64,000 nucleotides of DNA from Paramacrobiotus metropolitanus (Eukaryota > Tardigrada > Eutardigrada > Parachela > Macrobiotidae). The notes under the pieces are model-generated. The model saw only the letters and a program-made list of their open reading frames with translations. It ran no database searches and was not told the DNA's origin. Position numbers and translations under genes: made by a program. Shown in pieces: positions 11,401-22,825 of the stretch. Location of the stretch: assembly GCF_019649055.1 (NCBI RefSeq), contig NW_026570306.1:310001-374000 (forward strand), given 5' to 3'. Each line of letters opens with the position of its first letter. The stretch's first letter is position 1.

Positions 11401-14400
11401 AAATTTTTTTATTATTTATTATTATTGCTTATTCAACTTATAAAAATGCCGTCCACACGAAAACAATAAGCAGGTCTGCAGTTTGTACTTTTCTTGAAAG
11501 CGATGCAGTTTGCGTAAAAGCGGCACAATGTGCTTGTCCACATCCGTCTCCATTCGTTGACGATCCCCAGTGATACGCTGCGGCACCGTCGACGTTCCCA
11601 GCAAGCGCTGCTGTGTCGCTCTGCGATAAACATCAAATAAATGGACAAAAACCCAATTTTCATAAACCGAAAAAATATTCCTCCAAACTGAATTGCATGC
11701 AACATTCAACGCTAATCAGACAACGGACAGAATCATGCAAATGCCAGTTTTTCGCCTTTACCACGGCACGTGTCGCATGTTTTGCAGACAACCACAAATA
11801 CGCACCGCATCGTACTGATCGTGGAATGTAATTAAAGAAAAAGGAAACATTTTCAACATAAAACATCTATTAACTAGCACCTATTAAACGCCAAATATAC
11901 GCCTTGGAATTATTCAACGATGAGAATGAGATCGTCATTCTGCCAGTGCACTACGATAACACGACACTCTACACTGGGTTCAGGGCGACTAACAACAAAC
12001 GTCTTGCGTTTATTTTACAATTACCAAAAGTCCAACACCCGGGAAAAGATTGTGAAATTCCGCAGACCATGCAAAAAATTGAATTCATTTTAAATTCATC
12101 CATTTGACGAGGTTCCTTACGGCGCACTGGATACGCTGTGCCGTGTGGCAAAATAAATTTCCTTAATTATTACGCAATAAATCACGGGACAGTAACACAT
12201 ACCTATCCCAGAACAGTGGCACATCCAGATTGGACTGATGGAAGAACATGCGCAGATAGGGATACCAGAGCGATTCGCGCGGTGCTTTTGTCGCCTCCAG
12301 CAGGATGGCCACGATTGTCGGTGCCCAGCGACTTTCCAGCGCCATCTTCTCCATTTCTACAACACAAAGCACAACTCCAGTACAAAACTTCTACCGACCA
12401 CATGCCAAACGTGCACAATTTATTAGCAAATTGAAATAACCGAAAACACCATTCTGGACAGTCCAGTCATGAATATTATCGATTTTCGAAAAACAAATCT
12501 GACCGATGAACTGCAAAAAGTACAATCGGCAAAGCGAAGTTAAAAGCAACATCAACAACACGAAAGATAAATCATAAATCAAAAAAAAAGCACGATAACC
12601 CGTAAAAAAATCGAATTTTACTTCCACATGTCCACTGCAAAAAAATGATGAATCGTTCATGAAAAATAAGAAATTATAATTTACTAGTGGACCCCGCGCA
12701 AATTGCGCGAAGTGAATTAGTGACTGATAACTGCACGAACTATGGAGACCTACTCGTACAATACTGTACTTATTTTCGTTATTATAAATGGCACGATAGT
12801 AAAAATTACGTACTTATCAGCAGTCGTGATAATGAACAGCCAGCCAAACAACCAAAAATACTTGCGCGATTGCACCGTTTAAAACATTTGAAAACTAATT
12901 AATAATTTGACCACTCCGTTCACCACTTCTCATTGCCTTTCAATCGTACTCTTTCTGTACACAAAAAAGTTTGAAACTTTCGAATTCGGTACTCGTACTA
13001 CTTTTCCTTCCGTTCATTGCGGTACTGGCTGCCCAACGGTCCAAGACAAAATTCCCTTCGCCTGATATTTGCATTTGCTTTAACCACACCTTCTTGTTTA
13101 AAATATTTCTGTACTTTACATTCACTTGCATTTTTTAAGATATTTCGAAAGTATATGTTTCGTAAATGTCCGAAATATGCTGCTAGATACTTTAAACAGT
13201 CGGACAAAATACCATTATGTTGTTGCGCAGTGAATTTCTGGACGTAGAATTGGGAATAATTTCCGAAATTCAGAGGAATTTATTGCTGGAATTTATAAAA
13301 ATAATAATTTCTGGAACTCAGATATGTTTACAATAACGCGTACGTCTCTTAAACACAGCAAAATTATTGTGCAGAAAATACACTTCAAAGTGTTTGCCCA
13401 CGTCGGACCATGATGGACGGTGAATGGCGAAAACCGAAAAGGTAGTTTACCATAGTAAATAGCGCGCAATGTAGCGCACGGGGTGAACGTAGTGAGACCA
13501 ACCGAAAGGTTTTAAAATTTGTGAACGAAGTGGTCGCAAACTTTTGGCTTTCGGTTTTCACGTCTACTTGTGGTTTGAAAGTGCAATTCCGAAAACACTA
13601 AAAGCAAATCTAATTTTCGACTTTCGCCAATTGTGGAATTGCTGTGTATTGTTAGTTCGTGTGAATTCGGAATTTGGCTATTACTGTGCCACGGAAACCG
13701 CTTGTGTCGTGTCGACCGGTGTCACCTGCCTGAGTGCCTGTGAAACTATCAAATTTGGTAACATGGGGTTTGAAACCCGAACGGCGGCAAAGCTCGCAAG
13801 AAGTTTCCACGTTTACAAAACTGAACATAACAAACACAAAATTTTCCGGTTTTTTCAGTTTTTGCTTGTAGCAATTTCCACAGATATTGCGAAACTTCGC
13901 AGCCCAGCAGCAGCAACTGCACAAATTTCATAACTGGAATAGCAGTCAGATTACTATGTGTAGTTTTTTACAGTACGTTTTAAATAATCTGTAGAAATCA
14001 CAACTGGACAAACTTTAAAGTTTAAAGGTGTGCCTTTTACCTTCAACAATTTAAACGCAATTTAAACGAACTCGACTACGTACAAACCGGATAAGGTGTT
14101 GCAAGCTGCAGCCGTAAGTAAGTACTTCTTCGCAGTTACGGTAATTAAAATCAGTAGAGCTCCACAACCTGCGCAAGGTGGCAGCTACATATTTACTTAG
14201 CTGCGCTCTGTTAACTGGTTTTTGACGCCCCGTAGACTTTCCATGTTAGAGTTTTGAATTTTTTCTCAAAACTGTTTACGTTTTTCTGGAATCTGATAAC
14301 TTTGTACAAATCTACACATTCAAGGCCATCGAACGGTACATAGACATTCAAGTTTGGTTGAACGTGTCTATGACTTAGACCCTGACACACACAGATTTCG

Positions 14401-15266
14401 TGCACCTTCTTATTCTTTTATATAGATAGATAGATAGAAGATAGATGTAAAATAAAATTTCTTTTCCCCCAAAAAAATGACAATATTTGAATTAAAAAAA
14501 TATACCGTATCGATTTTAGCCTTGAAAAAATTCTTTTGGTTAATGAAAACCAAAAACTGCCATTTTTTGGGTAAATAAAAAATTCTATAATAAATTAAGG
14601 TGAAGGAAAATAAATGCAAAAATATGCGAAAACGCAAAACAAATAAACAATGGCAAATGCTATTAAATAAAAGAAAAATATTTACAGAACAATTTCTCGA
14701 CCCGCACAGAACCGGCGCACATACTGAAACTTATACTGATATCCGCGCATACCTGGTCGCACGCTGAGGAGCGCCGGGATGTTCTCCCACTGCAGGGTCT
14801 TGGCGCGGGGAACCCTGAAGAGCTCCTCACCATCCGCGATGTCCTCCGCGGCGCTCATGCCGTACCGCGCACACGACCCCACCCGGCCCATGTACACCTG
14901 CGAAACACCATCTTCACACTGCCCTGTTTCATGCCAGAAACAGTTGCACGCACTTTGGGATTGATGGAACACGGAGCGGGCTCGCTGAGACACCAGGCGA
15001 CGAACTCGCGCAGCTCCGCATCAGCGCTGTCGATATGGACACCGCACACGGTCGCCGCGATGCCGTTGCCTTCTGACGCGTCGTGGTGCGTCTGAGAAAA
15101 TCACAATAATTGTAAAACTTACAGAAATTGACCAGTGAAATGCTAAATTATGCCTCTGTGGTAGAATTCGTGGGAAAAGTTGAGAAATTCAAAAAAACTT
15201 CACCTTGAAACGCTTCGCAGCACTTTCGCAGCCATTCTGTGACGAATCGCCGGAATCGGCATCCAT
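8442..15266 (-). CDS. SETD6: SETD6-type protein N-lysine methyltransferase
   Basis: SETD6 monomethylates lysines on targets such as RelA using S-adenosylmethionine. Exons: 15266-15204, 15091-14954, 14897-14753, 12356-12203, 11620-11489, 11168-10877, 10097-9879, 9311-9134, 9064-9019, 8643-8442. Phases agree throughout and give 522 residues; human has 473. Blocks in order: EFVAWCLSE, INPKVYMGRVGSCARYGM, GEELFRVPRAKTL (N-SET), SRWAPTIVAILLEA, LWYPYLRMF, FIMAYSFTRP, an acidic Ser/Asp/Glu-rich insert of about 30 residues, VPIMVPIADFLNA, GEEIFNTYGE with the conserved SET tyrosine, and YLYGYAED. The C-terminal Rubis-substrate-binding-like region includes LVGEKYPIVIGKKEILTD and a final HRAELVLLNEYLR. 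The usual Asn-His of the SET pseudoknot strand reads Asn-Ala. The acidic insert explains part of the extra length. One intron, 14752-12357, is 2.4 kb; another is 56 nt. Confidence 0.9.
12357..14752 (-). other. Large SETD6 intron with possible MITE-like inverted repeats
   Basis: Non-coding intron. A GC-rich stretch near 12687-12715 (CCCCGCGCAAATTGCGCG) resembles the reverse complement of 13467-13490, and GAAAACCGAAA near 13430 recurs inverted near 13545-13560. This could mark a decayed inverted-repeat element of about 0.8 kb. A GATA microsatellite lies at about 14421-14450. The 129-residue open frame at 13544-13933 has no recognisable family and no splice context. Confidence 0.35.
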
Positions 15267-16480
15267 TGCAAATATTTGGCACACGCCAAAAAGATCTCAG
15301 AATTCACACAGCAAAAAATATTCGCAAAACGCTATACATGCAAGAGAAATATAAAATAAAACGAACAACGAATAAATTTGCAAAAATCAACATCCAAAAA
15401 GCGGAAAATGAACAACACAGAAAGTCAGAAACCAGACAAGCGAGGCATAGCGAGCCGAGGTTTAAATGCAGTGGACCGCCCACCTGCGATAACCACAGCG
15501 CACTCATAAAATGAAATCACAGTATGCTGTAAAAATGAATTCTGCACAATCTTCTTATTTAGCGGCAACGCAAAAATAAGTTTCACTTCAATTGTAAGAT
15601 AAAAAACCTTTTTATAAAAATTTACAATAGCCGTTTCGATGATGAAAGCTATTTTAAAAAAAATTTATAAAGGATTCGCAATGGGGCAACGAGCAATTTA
15701 TACGTACAAATCGATTGTTGCTGATGTGAAAAAATCCCTAATTATGTGTTTCCAGGGCGGTTGCAGTTGCGTTTGGCTACATTCTGTACGAGTCGTCGGA
15801 AGTCTTGCACAGTCCATACTCCCCGCGGTGTTTCCGCCTTGGAACGCCTTGCGGCCTTGCCAAATGGGTTTCCGTTAAATTTCTGAATGAAAAGACATGC
15901 CCGTTGATCGGTGCGATACGTTCGAATACTTAACGAGCGCGGGGTGACGCGGCGTCGCCACAACATTTACTCACAGATCAAACCGCATCGATTTCCGTCT
16001 AACACACGGATACGTACGTCGCGCTGTCTTCCCACGCCCCGTGAAGCCGCCCGTGAGCGGCCAGCATGATTCATACAGCATACAGCGCAGACAGACTGCG
16101 GCTACCTATGATTCATTGCGCCACTCGCGCTCTTTTCTCAATTGTACCGCGAATCTGTCCAACATATACAACAGACCAGAGAGACAGACTTTCACTTTCA
16201 TTCATGCCATCCACTTTTCTCCCTGAAAATTTCCATTTAAAACAGCCGGTCCGCACTGCCTTGGCGGGATGATATTGACGGATTAAACTTGTCAGGATCT
16301 TTGTAATTTCTTGAAGAGTTTGCAGTTTACTGGGGTTGATCTAGTGGATTACACAGTGTGATCGGGGCGCTTAAAATGGGTACATGAAGTATTGATCTGG
16401 TCCGTTTGTGCTGTGCCACACTGCGGACGGAGGGGCTGATATTTGCCCCGCGGAATTCTTGTGATTTGCGGAATTTTGTG
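15267..16480. promoter_or_regulatory. Divergent promoter region between SETD6 and MAP2K4
   Basis: The two genes point away from each other across 1.2 kb, so both promoters and 5' leaders must lie here. GC rises around 15900-16080 and again before the MAP2K4 ATG. I see no convincing TATA box or coding exon. Confidence 0.5.
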
Positions 16481-19400
16481 ATGGACACGGGGGATCATGC
16501 TAAGCCCCATCTACCGCACAGTGTTCCTGGGAGTACCTCCAGACTGGAACTGGATTTTTCTGATCCAGGTGATTATTTAATCCCGGCGCGCCTGCACGTT
16601 TCCCCGTTTTCGTCTTGCTTTAAATTCTAGCGTACAGATTCCTTATCGCATGCGCGTGTTGTTCATAATGTTTAATGTTATTTCGTGCGCTTTGGGTCAA
16701 TTCTCTGTCTGCGTCGATGCATTTTGTGCTGGTTGAAGCAAAGAGTCGCGGGGTTGCGTTGCATTTGTTGGAATTGAATTTTGTTTTGTTGTCGTTTTTT
16801 TTCGTGGTTCGTAATGGAATTATATGGGAATTCTGCAGGAAATCTGGGCGAGCGGAAGAGTAAATTGCGTTTATCATTCGGCAAGAGCAGCGCCGTGCCA
16901 GAACGCCTGGAAACATCATCCGCGATGAAGACCTCGATCTCCCTTCCACTGCAGATGCAGTCGCTGGAGGATATTGGTTTCAGCACGCAAATGTGAGTTT
17001 TGGTTGATTTTCTCTGCTTAATTAGATGCTTTCGATGCTCGTACAGGCGCTGTGTTTTCACTGGTTTTTTTAGCAAAATGTTTGAACTTTTAACATGTTT
17101 ATTCAATATGTCGGCAGTTAGTTGACTGCATAATTATGTCAGTATCTGTTTGCAGAGATCGCTTGCAGTCGCGAAGTTTGCAGACGACTGGGAAGCTGCA
17201 GATATCGCCCGACATGGTACGTCATCAAAATAATTTAAAAAATCTTCAGTTGTAATTTTTATAAGAAAATTAATTTTTTTTGGTAGACGGGTATTATCAA
17301 TTGATATTATTTTTTTATTTTGTCAGATTTTTAGCTTTTCTTGAACAGCTGCTGGTAATAATTGTTGTTAAGGAAAAAGTTTTTGTAACTACTTTTTAAT
17401 TTTATAATTACATATGTTTTTATATCTGCTAGTTTCTTTTTATTCGCGCAGGTGTATGAATTTACCGCGGAAGATTTGATGGACTTGGGCGAGATTGGTC
17501 GAGGTAAGACACCGATTCCAGATTACGCATAATTAATTTTTAATTCTCCTCTGCAAAAGTAATAATAATATTTATACTTGCTGTCATAAATTACAAACAC
17601 TGTGCTCGTATTTGCAACTCGCCTCTTTGGCTTTTGAAAACTGAAAAGTACATTTGGTTGTTTTTGAATTTTCTTTTAAAGCTTAAGTAATTTTTAAAAT
17701 ATTGTGTACTCTGAGATTTTCCCTGTAAAAATTATTTGTTAAAAATGGATGTGCATTTTTCTTCCACAAAAAAATTACTTTTCGAATTTATTTTATATTT
17801 ATTTTTTTAATTTGCGCAAAACTTTCTATACAGAATTTGTTTTTTTATTTTATAAAAAATAATTAAAAATTTTTTCTTCATTTTAGGCTGTTTTTCGGCT
17901 TCTACTCGTATATTACTGATTTACTGCGTGTGAATTGCTAGATAAATTTGCCTATTATTTTTTAATCTTTATTAGTACATTAGCGCTAATTGCGAGGAAA
18001 ATCTTAGAAAATACTTAAATTAATCACCGGCTAATTTGTCCATCGTTTGCGCTTTTAGCGCTGCGTTGAAGTGACACGCGTTGATTGTTTGATTAGGCAA
18101 TTACGGGTCGGTGAATAAGATGATGCACAAGACGAGCGGGACGGTGATGGCGGTGAAGGTGAGCGTAATATTGATTGACGGAATGTTGTTGGGTGGTAAT
18201 ATGAGTCATAAATACGAGTATAATGCGGATCATTCGATGCAATTGATGAGCGCACTATTGACACCGCGTGTGCCCTAACCCGCGGCGTGTTATCCTTAAT
18301 AGAGGATCCTCTCCAACGTCGACGAGCGGGAACAGAAGGAGCTCATTGAGCTGGCCGTGGTGATGCGCAGCACCAACTGCGTCAATATCATCCAGTTCTT
18401 CGGGGCCATTTTCAAAGATGTAAGTCGGCTACCGAAACTCATCAGATTTTCGTACATCGTTTCTCTGGTTCGTTTACAATTATGCATGGGATGTTTTGGT
18501 ATTTCTAGCAATAAATCCTTTATTGGTACTTTAACTCACATACAATTACAGATAGTTTCTGCTTTTCTAGTTTTATTTTTTTTGATACTTTCTATATATT
18601 CTATTTCTTGTAATTACGAATGTTGAACTGCAGAATAAAAAAGTAGAAATTATACTATCGTATGTAGGCAGGCAGAGTTGCCAGACTGCTTTTTTCGGGT
18701 TTTTATTAATGTATCTCTAAATTATTGCGGTTCACCGCTGTACAGCAGCCGCCATCAGGCCCTTGCACTACGATCGCATCAACTGGAATTGCTTCATTTG
18801 CTTTACCTGCAGCTGCATACATATCTGTACAGCTCGTACATTAGTTCTTGCCTATTAAAAGGTGACATTTTAATGTTTGCGGTAGTCCTTTAACCGACCA
18901 AAGCTGTTGTTTAATTTAATTCTTTTTTATATCCTGAAATTGTGACGGTTACGTATAAAAGCTTCTACAGAATACGCTTTCATATGTAAGAATTAAAAAT
19001 GATTTAATGTAATTGTAATTTTGAAATTGTTTTAAATACTTAATATTTTAGTCAGTTCCTAGACAGGGATAAAAATCGGCAATTACTGCGACCTTTCCTA
19101 ATTTAGTGTTCATGTTCGAGAAGAAACCGTTCGGCACGTAAAATCTAACTAACACACTAATGAAAAATTTTCGGTTTGTCTAATAAAAATTAATGAAAAA
19201 AATTAAAAAATCCAAATAAAAATAAATTAAACTAACAATTTTAACAAGCATCTCAACAGTATTTAAAAAAAAACTGTACAGTCACTGAAAACGCTTAGAA
19301 TCTGTGGAGAAAAGTAAATCAGAATCAATTAATATCTGAAATAAATGGAAAAACTCTGTGTGTGAGTAAAATCTGTCTTTGCAAAAGTGATAAGAAACAT

Positions 19401-22400
19401 AGTGAATGGATTGTCTTTTGTCAAAAATAGGGTGATTGTTGGATATGTATGGAACTGATGGATACATCCCTGGATAAATTCTATAAATTCATCTATGAAA
19501 TCCTCCAGAGTGAAATTCCCGAGGAGATCCTGGGAAAAATCGCCGTGGCGGTACGTTGCACAATTTTAGCATTTGCGTAGCGATGCCATTAAGGTATTGA
19601 TCGCTGCTGGCGATGATTCAAGGCTGACCTCAAGTTGGCCGTGTAGCGGCAGGTGCGGGACCGAAATAGAAATCCCTGTAGAAAAAATAGCTATTTTTAT
19701 CCCGGGATTATTACGAGGTGGCTATTTTCGGTGAGGGATTATTGAATTAAGCGGCTGAATTTAGCACGCCGCCGGGATAAATTTAGACCGGGTCTGGCTG
19801 ACGTAAATGGCCTTTTTGTCGGGCTGGTGATGTTTTCGCAAATGCCAGGAAGTGGTTATTGGTGATTGTTCCAATGAAAGCCCCGACTGTGCAAGAATAT
19901 CGACCGATTTATTTCTGTCGTACTCGTTAATACAAATTTTATCACCGAATACGACAGGAATATATTAAAAACGATAATTTTGTTATAAAACAATAACGAT
20001 ATCGTAAAATTATCGTTATTGTCTGAGTGCGAACGCCTACCAGAAAATCAGCAGAAATTAAAGAAAATGGTTACGGAAAAATGGGTAGAAATTAATTACT
20101 TAAAATAAAGCGCTGCCATTTGATAAACTAAATGAATCTTGGCTGGTGTGAAGTCAGGTGAATTAGTTCCTTATTAAAATAACGCAACGCAAGCCGGATT
20201 TATTTTAACGTATTGCCAGGAAAAAATCGGGTTTGTTTTCTTGATATAACGAATAAATTTATACTACTGATTTATACAATTCTCGTAGGCTCGTATGAAT
20301 GAGTAATGTGAATTTATTCCGCACATAAAAAACCCTGTTTTTCCTGGTAGTACAGACATGTTGAGATAAATTAATGCGTTGAGTTTTTTGTGATGTGCTA
20401 GTTATCCTGAACATGAATACTTCGTACGAGTAATACGGCAGAATATTATATTAGTGATGTCTGACAGTTTTGCTGTAATCATCAGTATAATGTAAATATA
20501 CCGGTACTGCATTTTGACTAATAATGATGATAATTTTTGGGCAATAAATGGTGTGGTAATGCTCGAAAATAAATTTTCCAAGAAATAAATAGAGGAAAAA
20601 ATTTTAGTCAGAGCATTGAGTGTTTTCGTGGGTAAGCACTTAACTTTGAATAGCAGTGCTCAGACAGTGCTACCTCCTGTGAGCCACTACACTACGATAT
20701 TTCATCCGATCACTATGGTTAGTTGTTTCTACCGTACTCAAGTCCGAGTTTGACAAATTTCTTGTTTTTTACTGCAGACGTTGAATGCGCTGGATTATTT
20801 GAAATCCTCGTTAAATATCATACACCGTGGTGAGTCCGTCGATGGCATTCTAAAGTACGGGAAAATACGAGAAAAATACGTAATTAAAAAATATGTTTTG
20901 TTGTGGGCAGATGTGAAGCCGTCTAACATTCTGCTGGATCGGCGTGGCAATATGAAACTGTGTGATTTCGGTATTAGTGGCCGTTTGGTGGACTCCATCG
21001 CCCGGACCAATGTCGGATGCCGACCGTACATGGCGGTAAGCAGTTTTTTTTTACAGAAAACTTCCTCTAATTCCAACTTTAAATTAAAACGATGCTATTA
21101 TTACCAGTAAATTTTTCGTTGAAATATTATTGTAATTGTTCAATAATTTACATTGGAAAAAAATGGGAATAAATTGACATGATTTTCTCCTGCAGCCGGA
21201 ACGTATTGATCCGACCAAAGCGCAGCAGTACGATATTCGTTCGGATGTCTGGAGTCTGGGCATCACACTGGTGAGTTTGTATATCTTAATTCTATCCAGT
21301 TAAACTGTACTAAATAGCCTTGACGGAAATGCAGTTTTATTCGGTAGGAAAGGCATCAATAAAATTAACGAACTAATAATAATTACATTGATCGTTAATA
21401 TTTTGTTTTAAATATAAAATTAATGCGCGGGGAAAAAATATAAATTAACAGAATAATATTATTCGTTTCTAGCTATTTTAGTTAGAATATTGAATATTCT
21501 ATTCATCTGTAAAATTAATATGCGCGTAAAAAATCTTAAATTAACAGAATATTGTTGTTCGTTAATACTTATTTTATTTGGAATAGTTTATAAATTAATA
21601 TGCGGTAAAAATAAAACTAACAAAATATTGTTCGTTAATATTTTATGTTTTAAGATCTTTTATCGTATTAATAAAAATTATAATCCAGATAAAGCATGCC
21701 TCCGCTTATCTATATTGGCACAAGAAGTGGTCGAAGTGTTTCTGAGTGATTAATAAGTATTCGCTGATGTTTTGCAGATGGAGCTGGCGTTGGGTCAATT
21801 CCCCTATCCTATTCAGGAATGGGACAACGTCTTCAAGCAGCTGGCCCAGGTCGTTGAGGGCGAACCGCCCCGGCTAGACCGCATGCGGCATCCGCGCTTT
21901 TCCGATGAATTCATCGATTTCGTCAATATTTGGTGGGTAATCCTGGTCATATAGCATGCAGTAAAATGTTCGTTAATATTACAAAAAATCGGGAAAAATA
22001 TTCAAGCGTTGTGTGGAATTGCTGTTTTCTTGGTTTTATTTCGTACCAAACCACCTTAAATTTAATATTTAATTAATGTTTTCTTTGCAGTTTGGCCAAA
22101 GATGTACCAAAGAGACCCAAATATAAACTCCTCCTGGTAAGCTGATTAACCAGAATTATGTGTGAAAAATGTGCTTTTCCCAGTATACAAAATTATTAAA
22201 ATAGGTAGATGTTTTTTAGATGAATTTTTGTAAAAACCGTTTTTTTACAAACTTTTAAAATACGATCTCAGTACTTTGATTTAAATTTCAGTAATTTTTA
22301 TAAATTTCTCCATTTAAATTTTTTTATAATTTGTAATTTCTTCAGGAGTAATGATATTTCGAAATAAGACTGAATTAATTTAGTAGTTATAAATTTTTAA

Positions 22401-22730
22401 TTAAACGTAAAAAATTTTAAGCACCTACTTACTTATTAATTATTATTCTTTTATTTAATTTACTGTTTTTTATTCTTGAAAAATCCTTTCTGCTTTATTT
22501 TGTGCGGCTGAAACAGCTCCGCAGATCGATTGTTATTGAGAAAAAAAATTCTAAAAGACATTTTAAATAATTTTGATTTAAATTGTAGTAATTTTTATGC
22601 ATTTTTCTTTTCGCAGAGTCATGCGTTTATTCGTAAAGCCGCCGCCGCTCCGACGGACACCCGCGCCTTCGTGGAGGCCGTTCTCCTGAAGATGGAATGC
22701 GCCAATCTCCCGGGTTTATCCATATCCTGA
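16481..22730 (+). CDS. MAP2K4: Dual-specificity MAP kinase kinase 4 (MKK4)
   Basis: MKK4 phosphorylates JNK (and p38) in cytosolic stress signalling. Exons: 16481-16568, 16839-16992, 17156-17216, 17452-17503, 18097-18158, 18303-18419, 19431-19550, 20778-20829, 20911-21035, 21196-21270, 21778-21932, 22091-22136, 22617-22730. All boundaries are GT-AG with consistent phase, giving 406 residues (human 399). Features in order: MAPK docking site RKSKLRLSF near residue 35; GKLQISP; kinase start with FTAEDLMDLGEIGRG; glycine loop GRGNYGSV; MAVKR lysine; MRSTNC and NIIQFFGA; MELMDTSLDKFYK; EEILGKI; catalytic HRDVKPSNILLD; DFGISG; activation loop SIART then GCRPYMAPERID; DVWSLGITL; QFPYP; RPKYKLLL; and a C-terminal upstream-kinase docking-like helix. 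The activation loop has one residue fewer between the SxAxT motif and GCRPYMA than human MKK4. No docking or catalytic residue is missing. Confidence 0.96.
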
Positions 22731-22819
22731 TTATGGGAAAAAATGGCGTGCGGTGTGCACCGGTGACGGGACGCGTTGCTCGGCCAACGCCCAAACTCGA
22801 TGCTGTTCTTTCTGTATAT

Positions 22820-22825
22820 AATAAA
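22820..22825 (+). terminator. Poly(A) signal of MAP2K4
   Basis: AATAAA about 90 nt after the MAP2K4 stop codon, in a TATA/AAT-rich context. Confidence 0.6.

Noticed and set aside
13544-13933. 129-aa + strand ORF inside the SETD6 intron
   Set aside because: No family pattern, no splice or promoter context, overlapping antisense ORFs of similar length; likely chance.
16620-17106. Minus-strand ORFs over MAP2K4 exon 2
   Set aside because: Antisense to a confirmed MKK4 exon with no similarity of their own.
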